DNA of 6,725 nt from contig UQNU01000076.1 of NCBI GenBank assembly GCA_900542555.1, forward strand, positions 1-6,725. Direction: 5' to 3'. Below the pieces are notes generated by a model. It was not told the origin of the DNA and searched no databases. It saw only the letters and a list, made by a program, of their open reading frames with translations. Positions 1-6,644 of this stretch are shown piece after piece. The DNA comes from an uncultured Collinsella sp. (GTDB taxonomy: Bacteria; Actinomycetota; Coriobacteriia; Coriobacteriales; Coriobacteriaceae). Position 1 is the first letter of the stretch. Each line of letters begins with the position of its first letter. The translations under genes were made by a program, and so were the position numbers.

Positions 1-11
1 ATAAGAGACAG
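1..11. other. Residual Nextera (Tn5 mosaic-end) adapter at contig edge
   Basis: The first 11 bases, ATAAGAGACAG, are identical to the 3' end of the Nextera transposon adapter AGATGTGTATAAGAGACAG. They create a TAA stop at positions 2-4, in frame with the glgD reading frame, which would make the gene look as if it starts here. The simplest reading is untrimmed library adapter fused to the end of an assembled contig, with genomic sequence starting near position 12. A chance 11-base match exactly at the window edge is unlikely but cannot be excluded from the sequence alone. Confidence 0.85.
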
Positions 12-424
12 TGTTTAGCGAGAAGTCGCTGTATCGCCGCAGCATGGACCTGCTCGATCAGACCGTGGCCGACCAGCTCTTTGACCCCGAGCGCCCGATC
101 CTGACCAAGGCCCACGACGTGCCGCCTTCGCGCTACGCGACCGGCAGCCACGCCTGCAACTCGATCATCTCGGCAGGCTGCATCATCAAGGGTACCGTGC
201 GCAACTCGATCCTGTCACGCGGCGTCGTGGTCGAGGAAGGCGCCTCGGTGACCAACTCGATCATCAACCAGAGCTGCATCATCAAGAGCGGCGCTCGCGT
301 AGAGAACGCCATTCTGGACAAGAACAACGTGGTTCCCACCAACACCGAGCTTCGCGGCACGCCCGAGAACATCCTGGTGCTGGGCAAGGCTCCGTTAACT
401 TCCGACACCACCATCGTACGTTAA
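11..424 (+). CDS. glgD: GlgD-type glucose-1-phosphate adenylyltransferase subunit, C-terminal part (5' truncated)
   Basis: This is the C-terminal end of an ADP-glucose pyrophosphorylase family protein, the enzyme that makes ADP-glucose from glucose-1-phosphate and ATP for glycogen synthesis. About 135 residues are visible. The SMDLLD motif followed by the DPERPILTK stretch is characteristic of the region linking the nucleotidyltransferase domain to the beta-helix. After it come hexapeptide repeats of a left-handed beta-helix (NSIISAG, CIIKGTV, NSILSRG, VVVEEGA, NSIINQS, CIIKSGA, AILDKNN). The PILTK linker and the degenerate C-terminus fit GlgD better than GlgC. GlgD is usually the regulatory, weakly or non-catalytic partner of GlgC. 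The GTG at position 11 is not a real start: its first base belongs to the adapter remnant and the catalytic domain is missing upstream. Placement directly before glgA matches the glgC-glgD-glgA order of many glycogen operons. An unusual GlgC is the main alternative. Confidence 0.85.
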   Translation: MFSEKSLYRRSMDLLDQTVADQLFDPERPILTKAHDVPPSRYATGSHACNSIISAGCIIKGTVRNSILSRGVVVEEGASVTNSIINQSCIIKSGARVENAILDKNNVVPTNTELRGTPENILVLGKAPLTSDTTIVR

Positions 425-455
425 CGTTGGTACCGCAACATCGCTCGTAACATGT

Positions 456-491
456 AGAATAGCCGCCCGGTTAGCGCCAGGCGGCTATTCT
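456..491 (+). terminator. Perfect 12-bp hairpin between glgD and glgA (terminator or leader structure)
   Basis: AGAATAGCCGCC (456-467) pairs perfectly with GGCGGCTATTCT (480-491) around a 12-nt loop. The GC-rich core with an A/T-rich base is terminator-like, but no clean run of T follows (the next bases are CGAATTACAA). The hairpin ends 23 nt before the glgA start codon. It may therefore be a weak terminator for glgD, an attenuator, or an mRNA-stability or processing element between two co-transcribed genes. A TAGAAT hexamer (455-460) overlaps its left arm and resembles a -10 box, but no convincing -35 accompanies it. Confidence 0.6.
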
Positions 492-504
492 CGAATTACA
501 ACAT

Positions 505-510
505 GGGAGA
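505..510 (+). promoter_or_regulatory. Shine-Dalgarno of glgA, decides the start
   Basis: GGGAGA lies 4 nt before the ATG at 515 (GGAG core at 506-509, 5-nt spacer). The in-frame ATG at 503 overlaps this site and has no Shine-Dalgarno of its own, so 515 is preferred. The resulting N-terminus is MADSSKKMQIVFASAE. Confidence 0.75.
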
Positions 511-514
511 CAAT

Positions 515-2803
515 ATGGCTGATTCCAGCAAAAAGATGCAGATCGTGTTTGCCTCGGCCGAGTGCGCACCGTTTGTAAAGACCGGTGGCCTGGGCGACGT
601 GGCGGGCTCGCTGCCAGCGGCGCTTGTGCGCGCCGGCGCCGAAGTCATCGTGATGGTGCCGAAGTACGCCACCATTAAAGACGAGTACAAGGCGCACATG
701 GAGCACTTCTCGGACTTTTACGTGAGCCTGGGTTGGCGCAACGAGTACTGCGGTCTCGAGAAGCTCGAGCGCGACGGCGTCACCTATATGTTCATCGACA
801 ACGAGCGCTACTTTGCGCGCGACTATCCGTATGGTTTCTTTGACGACGGCGAGCGTTTTGCGTTCTTCTCCAAGGCCGTCACCGAGAGCCTGCAGCACTT
901 GCCCGAAGGCTTTGAGTGCGACATCCTGCACTGCAACGACTGGCAAACGGCACTGGCGCCCGTGTTTTTGCGCGAGTTCTACCAGGGCCTGCCGCTGTAT
1001 GACCGCGTCAAGACCGTCTTCTCGATCCACAACGTGGCGTTCCAGGGCCAGTTTAGCGATACCGTGATGGAGGACATCCTGGGTGTGGCGCACATTCCGG
1101 CGGCCGCTTCGCAGCTGCGTTGCGACGCCTGCAGCATCAACTACATGCTGGGCGCCCTGCGCTATGCCGATGCTATCACCACGGTGAGCCCCACCTATGC
1201 CAACGAGATCCAGACGCCTGAATTTGGCGAGGGCCTGGACGGCGTTCTGCGCGAGCGTTCGTACGCGCTGCAGGGCATTTTGAATGGCATCGACGTCGCG
1301 GGCTTTGACCCGGCGACCGACAAGCGCATTGCCGCCAACTACACCGTGGAGGACCGTTCCGGCAAGGCCGTATGCAAGGCCAAGCTGCAGGAAGAGCTGG
1401 GACTCGAGGTTCGCGACGACCGTCCGCTCATGGTGATGGTCACGCGTCTGACGCGCCAGAAGGGCCTAGACCTGGTCATGTACGCGCTCGACCGCATCCT
1501 GACCGGCGGCGTGCAGGTGGCGGTGCTGGGCACCGGCGACCGCGACTACGAGGACGGCCTGCGATACTTCCAGGACAAGTACCCCGGCACCATGGCGGCT
1601 CGCATCGAGTTCGATCCGGCATTGTCGCAGCGCATGTATGCTGCCGCCGACATGTTCCTGATGCCTTCGAAGTTTGAGCCCTGCGGCCTGTCGCAGATCA
1701 TCGCCATGCGCTACGGTACCCTGCCCATCGTGCGCGAGACCGGCGGCCTGAAGGACACCGTGATCCCGTACAACGAGTTTACCGGCGAGGGCACGGGCTT
1801 CTCGTTTAGCAACTTTAACGGCGACGAGATGGGCGATGCGGTATTCCGCGCGGCGCGTCTGTTCTGGGATAACCGCGACGCATGGAACCAGCTGGTCACG
1901 CAGGCCATGAGCCAGGACTTTAGCTGGACGCGCTCGGCCGATAAGTATCTGGACCTGTACTTCTTTATGCACCCGGAGATTGAGAGGCCGGCGGCGGTTG
2001 TCGACGAGCCAGAGGCTGTTGCTGAGCCGGTGGCCGCTGAGGAGCCCAAGGCCGAGGAGAAGCCGGATGAAGCTGAGCCCGCAAAGGCCGAGCCTGAGGT
2101 GAAGGCTGAGGTTGCTCCTGAGGCGGCCAAGGTCAAGCCTGCTGCAAAGCGCACGGCTAAGAAGACCACGGCTAAGAAGACCACGGCCAAGAAGGCTACG
2201 ACAACCAAAGCTGCCGCAGCAAAGACGACTGCTGTCAAGGCAACGACCACGCGCAAGCGCACGACCGCCGCTGCCAAGAAGGCCGCCGAAGCCGAGGCTG
2301 CTGAGGCCAAGCCGGCCACCAAGGCTCCGGCAAAGACTGCTCCCAAGAAGACGACCACGACCGCCAAGAAGACAACGGCAGCCAAGAAGACCACGGCAAC
2401 GAAGTCGACGACCACGAAGGCCGCCACGACCAAGTCAGCCGCAAAGCCGGCAGCCAAGGTCGAGGAGACGCCTGCAGAGTCCAAGGCGGAGGTAACCGTC
2501 GAGACCAAGCCCGCCGCCAAGACCACCACGCGAAAGCGCACGGCGACGGCCAAGAAGACCACGGCAAAGACCACGACTCCCAAGGTAGAGACTAAGCCCG
2601 CTGCTGCCAAAGAGGAGCCCAAGGCCGAGGTAAAGACCAAGCCGGCGCCGAAGGCCGCTGAGGTCAAGGCTGCCCCAAAGGCAGAGGCCAAGCCCGAGCC
2701 CGCCAAGGAGACTCCGGTCTCCCCCGCCGCTCCGGCAAAGGAAAAAGGCCCGTCCAAGAAGACGTCCGTCCGCAAGGCCACGGCCACCCGCAAGCGCCGC
2801 TAG
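515..2803 (+). CDS. glgA: Glycogen synthase (ADP-glucose, GT5) with a long Lys/Ala/Thr-rich C-terminal tail
   Basis: This cytoplasmic enzyme transfers glucose from ADP-glucose to the non-reducing end of an alpha-1,4-glucan. Residues 1 to about 490 cover a full GT-B fold synthase, close to the usual length of roughly 480. It carries the KTGGL ADP-glucose site at residues 22-26, then GDVAGSLP, DILHCNDWQT and SIHNVAFQGQF. RLTRQKGLDL contains K316, equivalent to the conserved phosphate-binding Lys. FEPCGLSQ contains the conserved Glu at 388. The catalytic part looks intact. Residues 492-762 are an added low-complexity tail. It is acidic and Pro/Glu-rich to about 540, then dominated by Lys, Ala and Thr with AKKTT repeats and RKR motifs at 580-582, 673-675 and 759-761. 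It resembles histone H1 and actinobacterial HU tails, and its role is unknown. The gene starts 90 nt after glgD and is followed by a terminator. An alternative start at 503 would add four residues. Confidence 0.97.
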   Translation: MADSSKKMQIVFASAECAPFVKTGGLGDVAGSLPAALVRAGAEVIVMVPKYATIKDEYKAHMEHFSDFYVSLGWRNEYCGLEKLERDGVTYMFIDNERYFARDYPYGFFDDGERFAFFSKAVTESLQHLPEGFECDILHCNDWQTALAPVFLREFYQGLPLYDRVKTVFSIHNVAFQGQFSDTVMEDILGVAHIPAAASQLRCDACSINYMLGALRYADAITTVSPTYANEIQTPEFGEGLDGVLRERSYALQGILNGIDVAGFDPATDKRIAANYTVEDRSGKAVCKAKLQEELGLEVRDDRPLMVMVTRLTRQKGLDLVMYALDRILTGGVQVAVLGTGDRDYEDGLRYFQDKYPGTMAARIEFDPALSQRMYAAADMFLMPSKFEPCGLSQIIAMRYGTLPIVRETGGLKDTVIPYNEFTGEGTGFSFSNFNGDEMGDAVFRAARLFWDNRDAWNQLVTQAMSQDFSWTRSADKYLDLYFFMHPEIERPAAVVDEPEAVAEPVAAEEPKAEEKPDEAEPAKAEPEVKAEVAPEAAKVKPAAKRTAKKTTAKKTTAKKATTTKAAAAKTTAVKATTTRKRTTAAAKKAAEAEAAEAKPATKAPAKTAPKKTTTTAKKTTAAKKTTATKSTTTKAATTKSAAKPAAKVEETPAESKAEVTVETKPAAKTTTRKRTATAKKTTAKTTTPKVETKPAAAKEEPKAEVKTKPAPKAAEVKAAPKAEAKPEPAKETPVSPAAPAKEKGPSKKTSVRKATATRKRR
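1988..2800 (+). repeat. Low-complexity segment encoding the H1-like tail of GlgA
   Basis: About 813 nt of the glgA frame encode a polyampholyte tail of about 271 residues (492-762). Acidic stretches rich in Glu, Pro and Ala alternate with basic stretches built from Lys, Ala, Thr and Arg. Lys is mostly AAG and Thr mostly ACC or ACG, so the segment keeps the GC-rich codon style of its surroundings and does not look foreign. Intrinsic disorder is inferred from composition. There are no hydrophobic clusters that suggest a fold. Confidence 0.9.
2153..2194 (+). repeat. 15-nt tandem direct repeats inside the glgA tail
   Basis: ACGGCTAAGAAGACC occurs twice in tandem (2153-2167 and 2168-2182). A third partial copy, ACGGCCAAGAAG, follows at 2183-2194. 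Each unit encodes Thr-Ala-Lys-Lys-Thr. The unit is a multiple of three, so changes in copy number would keep the frame and alter only tail length. Related AAGAAGAC motifs recur up to about 2580. Confidence 0.85.
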
Positions 2804-2839
2804 CCCACAGACGATTCAAAACCTCATCAAACCCTATGT

Positions 2840-2866
2840 AAGGGGCGCTCCAACCGGGCGCCCCTT
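2840..2866 (+). terminator. Intrinsic terminator downstream of glgA
   Basis: AAGGGGCGC (2840-2848) pairs perfectly with GCGCCCCTT (2858-2866) around a 9-nt loop and is followed by the pyrimidine-rich CTCTGT. It lies 37 nt after the glgA stop codon. It most likely ends the glgD-glgA transcript and separates it from the downstream fusion gene. Confidence 0.85.
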
Positions 2867-2917
2867 CTCTGTAGATAGTTGGTAAAACGATTTTCTAGGA
2901 CAACCGTTCGCCGATGG

Positions 2918-2952
2918 TAAACGGATGTTGTTTATACAGCCTGTGTACAACA
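2918..2952. promoter_or_regulatory. Operator-like inverted repeats upstream of the GH13-GH77 gene
   Basis: Two overlapping dyads lie in the AT-richer part of the intergenic region. TAAAC (2918-2922) is mirrored by GTTTA (2930-2934), and TGTTGT (2926-2931) by ACAACA (2947-2952). Both overlap the proposed -35 region. LacI-type regulators of maltodextrin genes often bind dyads at such positions, so a sugar-responsive repressor is conceivable. The arms are short and the match could be chance. Confidence 0.3.
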
Positions 2953-2960
2953 GATATACT
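2931..2960 (+). promoter_or_regulatory. Possible sigma-70 promoter for the GH13-GH77 gene
   Basis: A TATACT -10 box (2955-2960, 5 of 6 to consensus) lies 18 nt after a TTTATA -35-like box (2931-2936, 4 of 6). Transcription would start near 2967 and give a leader of about 55 nt. A promoter is expected here because a strong terminator separates this gene from glgA. The exact boxes are a best guess. Confidence 0.4.
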
Positions 2961-3021
2961 TACATCCTGTGCGTAAAGCCCATGGCCCGCAGGCCGTGAT
3001 TCTATTGAACTGGACCGTATT

Positions 3022-6000
3022 ATGAGATTGATACACAACAGCCGTCTACCGCAGTTTCGCACTCCGTTTGGCGCTGTGACCACTGGAACTACCCTTTCAC
3101 TCTCCGTGATTCTGGAGGATGCCGATCCCGCGCAGGCAACGCTTACGCTGCGCACCTGGGTCGATGAGATTGGTGAGTCTCGGTATCCCATGACGCACGA
3201 GGGCGACGGCATATTTACCGTAGAGCTTGAGTGCACCGAGCCCTGTCTTATCTGGTACAGCTTTATCTGCAATATCGAAGGCCAGCCCGAGGTTCGCCTG
3301 GGCGCACCACAGGGCCGCACCGGCGGCGAAGGCGTAACCTACGATTACGTCGAGGTGCCGTCATTCCAGGTCACCGTCTACAAGCACCGCGAAGTTCGAC
3401 CCGAGTGGTACGAGCGCGGTATGGTCTACCAGATCTTCCCCGATCGTTATGCCCGCGACGAGCACTGGCGCGAGCGCACACTGGCCGAGGTCGAAAAACC
3501 GCGTAAGGGCATTCAGCGCCGCATGGTCGAGGACTGGAACGAGCCGCCTGTGTACGAGCGCGCCGAGGACGGCTCCATCAAAACTTGGGACTTCTACGGC
3601 GGCTCGCTCAAGGGCATCCAGGAAGACCTGCCTCGCATCGCCGAGCTGGGCTTTACAGCCATCTACCTCAACCCCATTTTTGAAGCCGCGAGCAACCACC
3701 GCTACGACACCGCCGATTACACCAAGATCGATCCGATTCTGGGCACCGAGCAGGACTTTACCGAGCTGTGCGAGGCGGCCGAGAAGCTCGGCATTTCCAT
3801 CATTCTGGACGGTGTGTTCAACCACACGGGCGACGATTCGATCTACTTCAACCGCTACGGCAACTACCCCGGCGTGGGCGCGTGGCAGAGCGAGGATTCG
3901 CCGTGGCGCGATGCGTTTTATTTCCACGAGGACGGCTCGTACGACTGTTGGTGGGGCGTGGGCAATATGCCCGCCATCAATGAGAGCTCCGAACTGGTAC
4001 GCGAGCGGCTCCTGGGCAAGGACGGCGTCATTCGTAAATGGCTGCGCGCCGGCGCTCACGGCTGGCGCCTGGATGTGGCCGACGAGCTTTCCGATGACTT
4101 CCTGACCGAGATCAAAAAGGCCGTGCTCGCCGAGAAGCCCGACGCACTGCTGCTCGGCGAGGTCTGGGAAGACGCCTCCAACAAGATCAGCTACGGCCAT
4201 CTGCGTCGCTACCTGCAGGGCTCCGAGCTGGACTCTGCTATGGATTACCCCTTCCGCGACATGGTCATCGGCTTTTTGATGGGCTACAAAAACGCCTACC
4301 AAGCTGCCGAGGATATCGAGACCCTGCGCGAGAACTACCCGCGCGAGGCATTATCCTGCGCGCTCAATCTGCTGTCGAGCCACGACCGCCCGCGCATTAT
4401 CTCGGTGCTCGGCGGTGGCCCCGACGAGTCGCAGCTGCCCGAGAGTGAGCGCAGCAAATGGCGCCTGGACGAGAGCTCCATGGGCCTGGCCAAGAGCCGC
4501 TTTTGGCTGGCGACGCTCATGCAGATGACGTTCCCGGGCGTTCCCTCAATCTATTACGGTGACGAGTACGGCTTGGAGGGACTCACCGATCCGGGTAATC
4601 GCCGCACCATGCCGACCAAGGAAGACCTGCACGACTTCGATACGTTCGCGATCGTCAAGAACGCATCTGCTGTGCGCCGCGCGCTGCCGTTTATGATCGA
4701 CGGTGAAATCAAGGCCTTCGCGCTCAATGGCGAGGTGCTGGCCTACAACCGTACCGGTAAAGACGGCGAGTCCGCGACCGTCATCATCAACCGCAGCCTG
4801 CGCAATTCACACCGCGTGACGATTCCGGCGCTCGGCGAATGCGCGAGCGATGTGATTAGCGGTCACGAGTGCGAGATCCACAACGGTACGGTCACGCTCG
4901 ACCTGTACCCACTGGGTTCGTCGATCATCTATCACCACGCCGAGCAGCGCCTGCAGGAGCCGCTCGATCACGGTGCGGGTGTTGTGTGCCATATCACATC
5001 GGTGCCGACCGACGACGGCAAACCCGGTACGATCGGTGCGCCCACGCGTCGCTTTATCGACCATCTGGCCGCCATGGGCATGCGCTACTGGCAGGTTCTT
5101 CCCGTCAACCCCACGGACTTCTTCCGCTCCCCTTACGCCGGTCCTTCGGCCTTTGCAGGCAATATCGACCTCCTACCCGAGAGCCACGAGGAGCTGGCAG
5201 CCGACTTTGAGACCTGGAAGGCCCGCGGCGGCGAGGATGCTGACCCGCTGTACACCGCGTTTAAGCATCGCAATGCCGATTGGCTCGAGAAATACTGCGT
5301 CTATATGGCCGTCAAAAAGTACTTTGAGGGCGAGTCGCGCCACGATTGGCCGGCAGATGTCGCGCGCTACAACGAGCATCTGATCGACGACAAGCGCTTC
5401 CACAACGAGGCCGAGCTTCAGGCGTACATGCAGTACCGCTTTGACTTGGCTTGGTGCGAGCTCATGAACTATGCGCACAAGAAGGGCATCGAGGTTATCG
5501 GCGATATTCCTATGTACGTGTCGGACGATTCGGCAGACGCGTGGAGCGAACCTGAGAACTTCTGGCTGTCCGATACCGGCAAGGCAATCGAGATTTCCGG
5601 CGCGCCGCCCGACAACTTTGCGCCCGAGGGCCAGGTGTGGGGCAACCCGACGTTCCGCTGGGACCACATGAAGCAGAACGGCTATAGCTGGTGGATGGAT
5701 CGCCTGCGTCGTGCGTTTTCGCTCTACGACCGCGTGCGCCTGGATCACTTTCTGGGGTTCCACAGCTACTTTAGCATCCCCGCCGGCAAGGCCTGCGCCG
5801 ACGGTCGCTGGTTGGCGGGACCGGGCAAGGACCTGTTCCAGACCGCTTATGACGAGCTGGGTCCGCTCAACTTTATCGCTGAGGACTTGGGCTATCTGAC
5901 GCCCGGTGTTCGCGCCATGGCATCGACCTGCGGTTTCCCCGGCATGGACGTGCTGGAGTTTAGCGACTACGACGTTCGTTGCGGTGTGCATCCCACGCCG

Positions 6001-6318
6001 GGCAAGATTCTGTACACCTCGACGCACGACACGTCGACGCTCGCCGGTTGGTGCACGCGCTCCTTTGCGGGCGGCGACGAGCCAAGCGGCAAGGAGTTGG
6101 CCGGCAAACTGATGGGCGACGCGCTCGCAAGCGACGCTCCCCTGGTGATGATGCCGCTGCAGGACGTGCTGGGGCTGGGCGACGACGCACGCATGAACGT
6201 GCCGGGCGTGGCCACGGGCAACTGGACCTGGCAGGCTGACGAGGCGGACATTGCAGCCGCCGAGGGCAAAACCGCGCGGCTCCTGCGCAACAACCATAGA
6301 TTCTGGGGCGAAGCGTGA
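3022..6318 (+). CDS. malQ: Bifunctional GH13 alpha-amylase/neopullulanase-type hydrolase fused to GH77 4-alpha-glucanotransferase
   Basis: This 1098-residue fusion joins two alpha-glucan enzymes. Residues 1 to about 120 look like the beta-sandwich N-domain of neopullulanase/cyclomaltodextrinase-type enzymes. The GH13 barrel begins near YQIFPDRY (136-143). All four GH13 regions are present: DGVFNH (263-268), GWRLDVADE with nucleophile D351 and R349, GEVWE with acid/base E380, and SSHD with D455. A C-domain follows, and the GH77 (MalQ) part runs from about 651 to the end. It contains SPYAGPSAFAGN (703-714), RLDHFLGF with nucleophile D908, AEDLG with acid/base E954, and THDTST with D1003. Both catalytic sets appear intact. 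Predicted roles are hydrolysis of alpha-1,4 and perhaps alpha-1,6 links, and transfer of maltooligosaccharides between chains. GH13 specificity cannot be read from sequence. No signal peptide is seen, so the protein is probably cytoplasmic. The start fits the family N-terminus, with a weak GGA 7 nt upstream. The symbol applies to the GH77 part only. Confidence 0.95.
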   Translation: MRLIHNSRLPQFRTPFGAVTTGTTLSLSVILEDADPAQATLTLRTWVDEIGESRYPMTHEGDGIFTVELECTEPCLIWYSFICNIEGQPEVRLGAPQGRTGGEGVTYDYVEVPSFQVTVYKHREVRPEWYERGMVYQIFPDRYARDEHWRERTLAEVEKPRKGIQRRMVEDWNEPPVYERAEDGSIKTWDFYGGSLKGIQEDLPRIAELGFTAIYLNPIFEAASNHRYDTADYTKIDPILGTEQDFTELCEAAEKLGISIILDGVFNHTGDDSIYFNRYGNYPGVGAWQSEDSPWRDAFYFHEDGSYDCWWGVGNMPAINESSELVRERLLGKDGVIRKWLRAGAHGWRLDVADELSDDFLTEIKKAVLAEKPDALLLGEVWEDASNKISYGHLRRYLQGSELDSAMDYPFRDMVIGFLMGYKNAYQAAEDIETLRENYPREALSCALNLLSSHDRPRIISVLGGGPDESQLPESERSKWRLDESSMGLAKSRFWLATLMQMTFPGVPSIYYGDEYGLEGLTDPGNRRTMPTKEDLHDFDTFAIVKNASAVRRALPFMIDGEIKAFALNGEVLAYNRTGKDGESATVIINRSLRNSHRVTIPALGECASDVISGHECEIHNGTVTLDLYPLGSSIIYHHAEQRLQEPLDHGAGVVCHITSVPTDDGKPGTIGAPTRRFIDHLAAMGMRYWQVLPVNPTDFFRSPYAGPSAFAGNIDLLPESHEELAADFETWKARGGEDADPLYTAFKHRNADWLEKYCVYMAVKKYFEGESRHDWPADVARYNEHLIDDKRFHNEAELQAYMQYRFDLAWCELMNYAHKKGIEVIGDIPMYVSDDSADAWSEPENFWLSDTGKAIEISGAPPDNFAPEGQVWGNPTFRWDHMKQNGYSWWMDRLRRAFSLYDRVRLDHFLGFHSYFSIPAGKACADGRWLAGPGKDLFQTAYDELGPLNFIAEDLGYLTPGVRAMASTCGFPGMDVLEFSDYDVRCGVHPTPGKILYTSTHDTSTLAGWCTRSFAGGDEPSGKELAGKLMGDALASDAPLVMMPLQDVLGLGDDARMNVPGVATGNWTWQADEADIAAAEGKTARLLRNNHRFWGEA

Positions 6319-6343
6319 TAAAACCCCCGATATAGGGTACAGT
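6315..6343 (+). promoter_or_regulatory. Weak candidate promoter for the FmdB-like gene
   Basis: GTGATA (6315-6320) and TACAGT (6338-6343) are each 4 of 6 to the sigma-70 consensus and lie 17 nt apart. The -35-like box overlaps the stop codon of the preceding gene. Read-through from that gene is an equally good explanation for expression of the small downstream gene. Confidence 0.25.
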
Positions 6344-6362
6344 TACAGACGTTTGAATTTTT

Positions 6363-6384
6363 GCGGGCAGAGTAATCTGCCCGC
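6363..6384 (+). terminator. 9-bp hairpin with GTAA loop before the FmdB-like gene
   Basis: GCGGGCAGA (6363-6371) pairs perfectly with TCTGCCCGC (6376-6384) around the tetraloop GTAA, followed by TTTGTG. The short T-run makes it a plausible but imperfect terminator for the fusion gene. It ends 23 nt before the next start codon, so it could also be a leader structure for the FmdB-like mRNA. Confidence 0.6.
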
Positions 6385-6407
6385 TTTGTGCTGAAAAGGA
6401 AGTATTT

Positions 6408-6644
6408 ATGGCGCGCTACGATTACAAGTGCTCGAGCTGCGGCAACGTGTTTGAGGTTGAGCATCCCATGTCCGAGACCCCCGAGGTCGTGTGCCCCAGC
6501 TGCGGTGCCCCGGCGGCCAAGACGTTCTCAGCCAGCGGCATAAAATTTGAGGGCAGCGGTTTCTACAACACCGACCAGCGAAGCGGCGGCTCCAGCACCA
6601 GCGCCACGAGCGGCTGCTGCGCCAACTGCCCGCACAGCCACTAG
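6408..6644 (+). CDS. FmdB-family zinc-ribbon protein
   Basis: This 78-residue protein has the layout of the FmdB/CxxC_CxxC_SSSS putative regulatory family. It starts MARYDYKCSSCG, with zinc-ribbon pairs C8/C11 and C29/C32, then the family's GSGFYNTD segment (50-56) and a Gly/Ser-rich end. The four cysteines probably bind one zinc ion. The family is widespread, and although named after a regulator in the formamidase/amidase system, its molecular role is largely unknown. The C-terminus carries an extra cluster, C70, C71, C74, H76 and H78, which could bind a second metal. AAGGAAG (6396-6402) lies 5 nt before the ATG and is a strong ribosome binding site. The gene follows the fusion gene by 89 nt and has no evident tie to glycogen metabolism. 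Confidence 0.9.
   Translation: MARYDYKCSSCGNVFEVEHPMSETPEVVCPSCGAPAAKTFSASGIKFEGSGFYNTDQRSGGSSTSATSGCCANCPHSH

Noticed and set aside
1..424. Complete small hexapeptide-repeat protein starting at the GTG at position 11
   Set aside because: The start and the upstream stop both involve adapter bases, and the sequence matches only the C-terminal end of GlgD-type proteins.
427..460. TTGGTA (427-432) and TAGAAT (455-460) as a promoter for glgA
   Set aside because: The spacer would be 22 nt, too long for a normal sigma-70 promoter, and the -10 overlaps the hairpin arm. Co-transcription with glgD is at least as likely.
485..1093. 202-codon open frame on the minus strand opposite the start of glgA
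   Set aside because: It is a shadow of the GT5 N-terminal domain, with no recognisable motifs or start signal.
1711..2793. 360-codon open frame on the minus strand opposite the glgA tail
   Set aside because: Its Val/Ala/Leu-rich product is simply the complement of the Lys/Ala/Thr codons of the tail. There is no ribosome binding site or recognisable domain, and the glgA frame is clearly the coding one.
3361..4302. 313-codon open frame on the minus strand
   Set aside because: It lies wholly inside the GH13 coding region and mirrors GC-rich third-position bias. The forward frame has all GH13 catalytic motifs.
5173..6297. 374-codon open frame on the minus strand
   Set aside because: It lies wholly opposite the GH77 domain, whose conserved motifs prove the forward frame. 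It shows no family features of its own.
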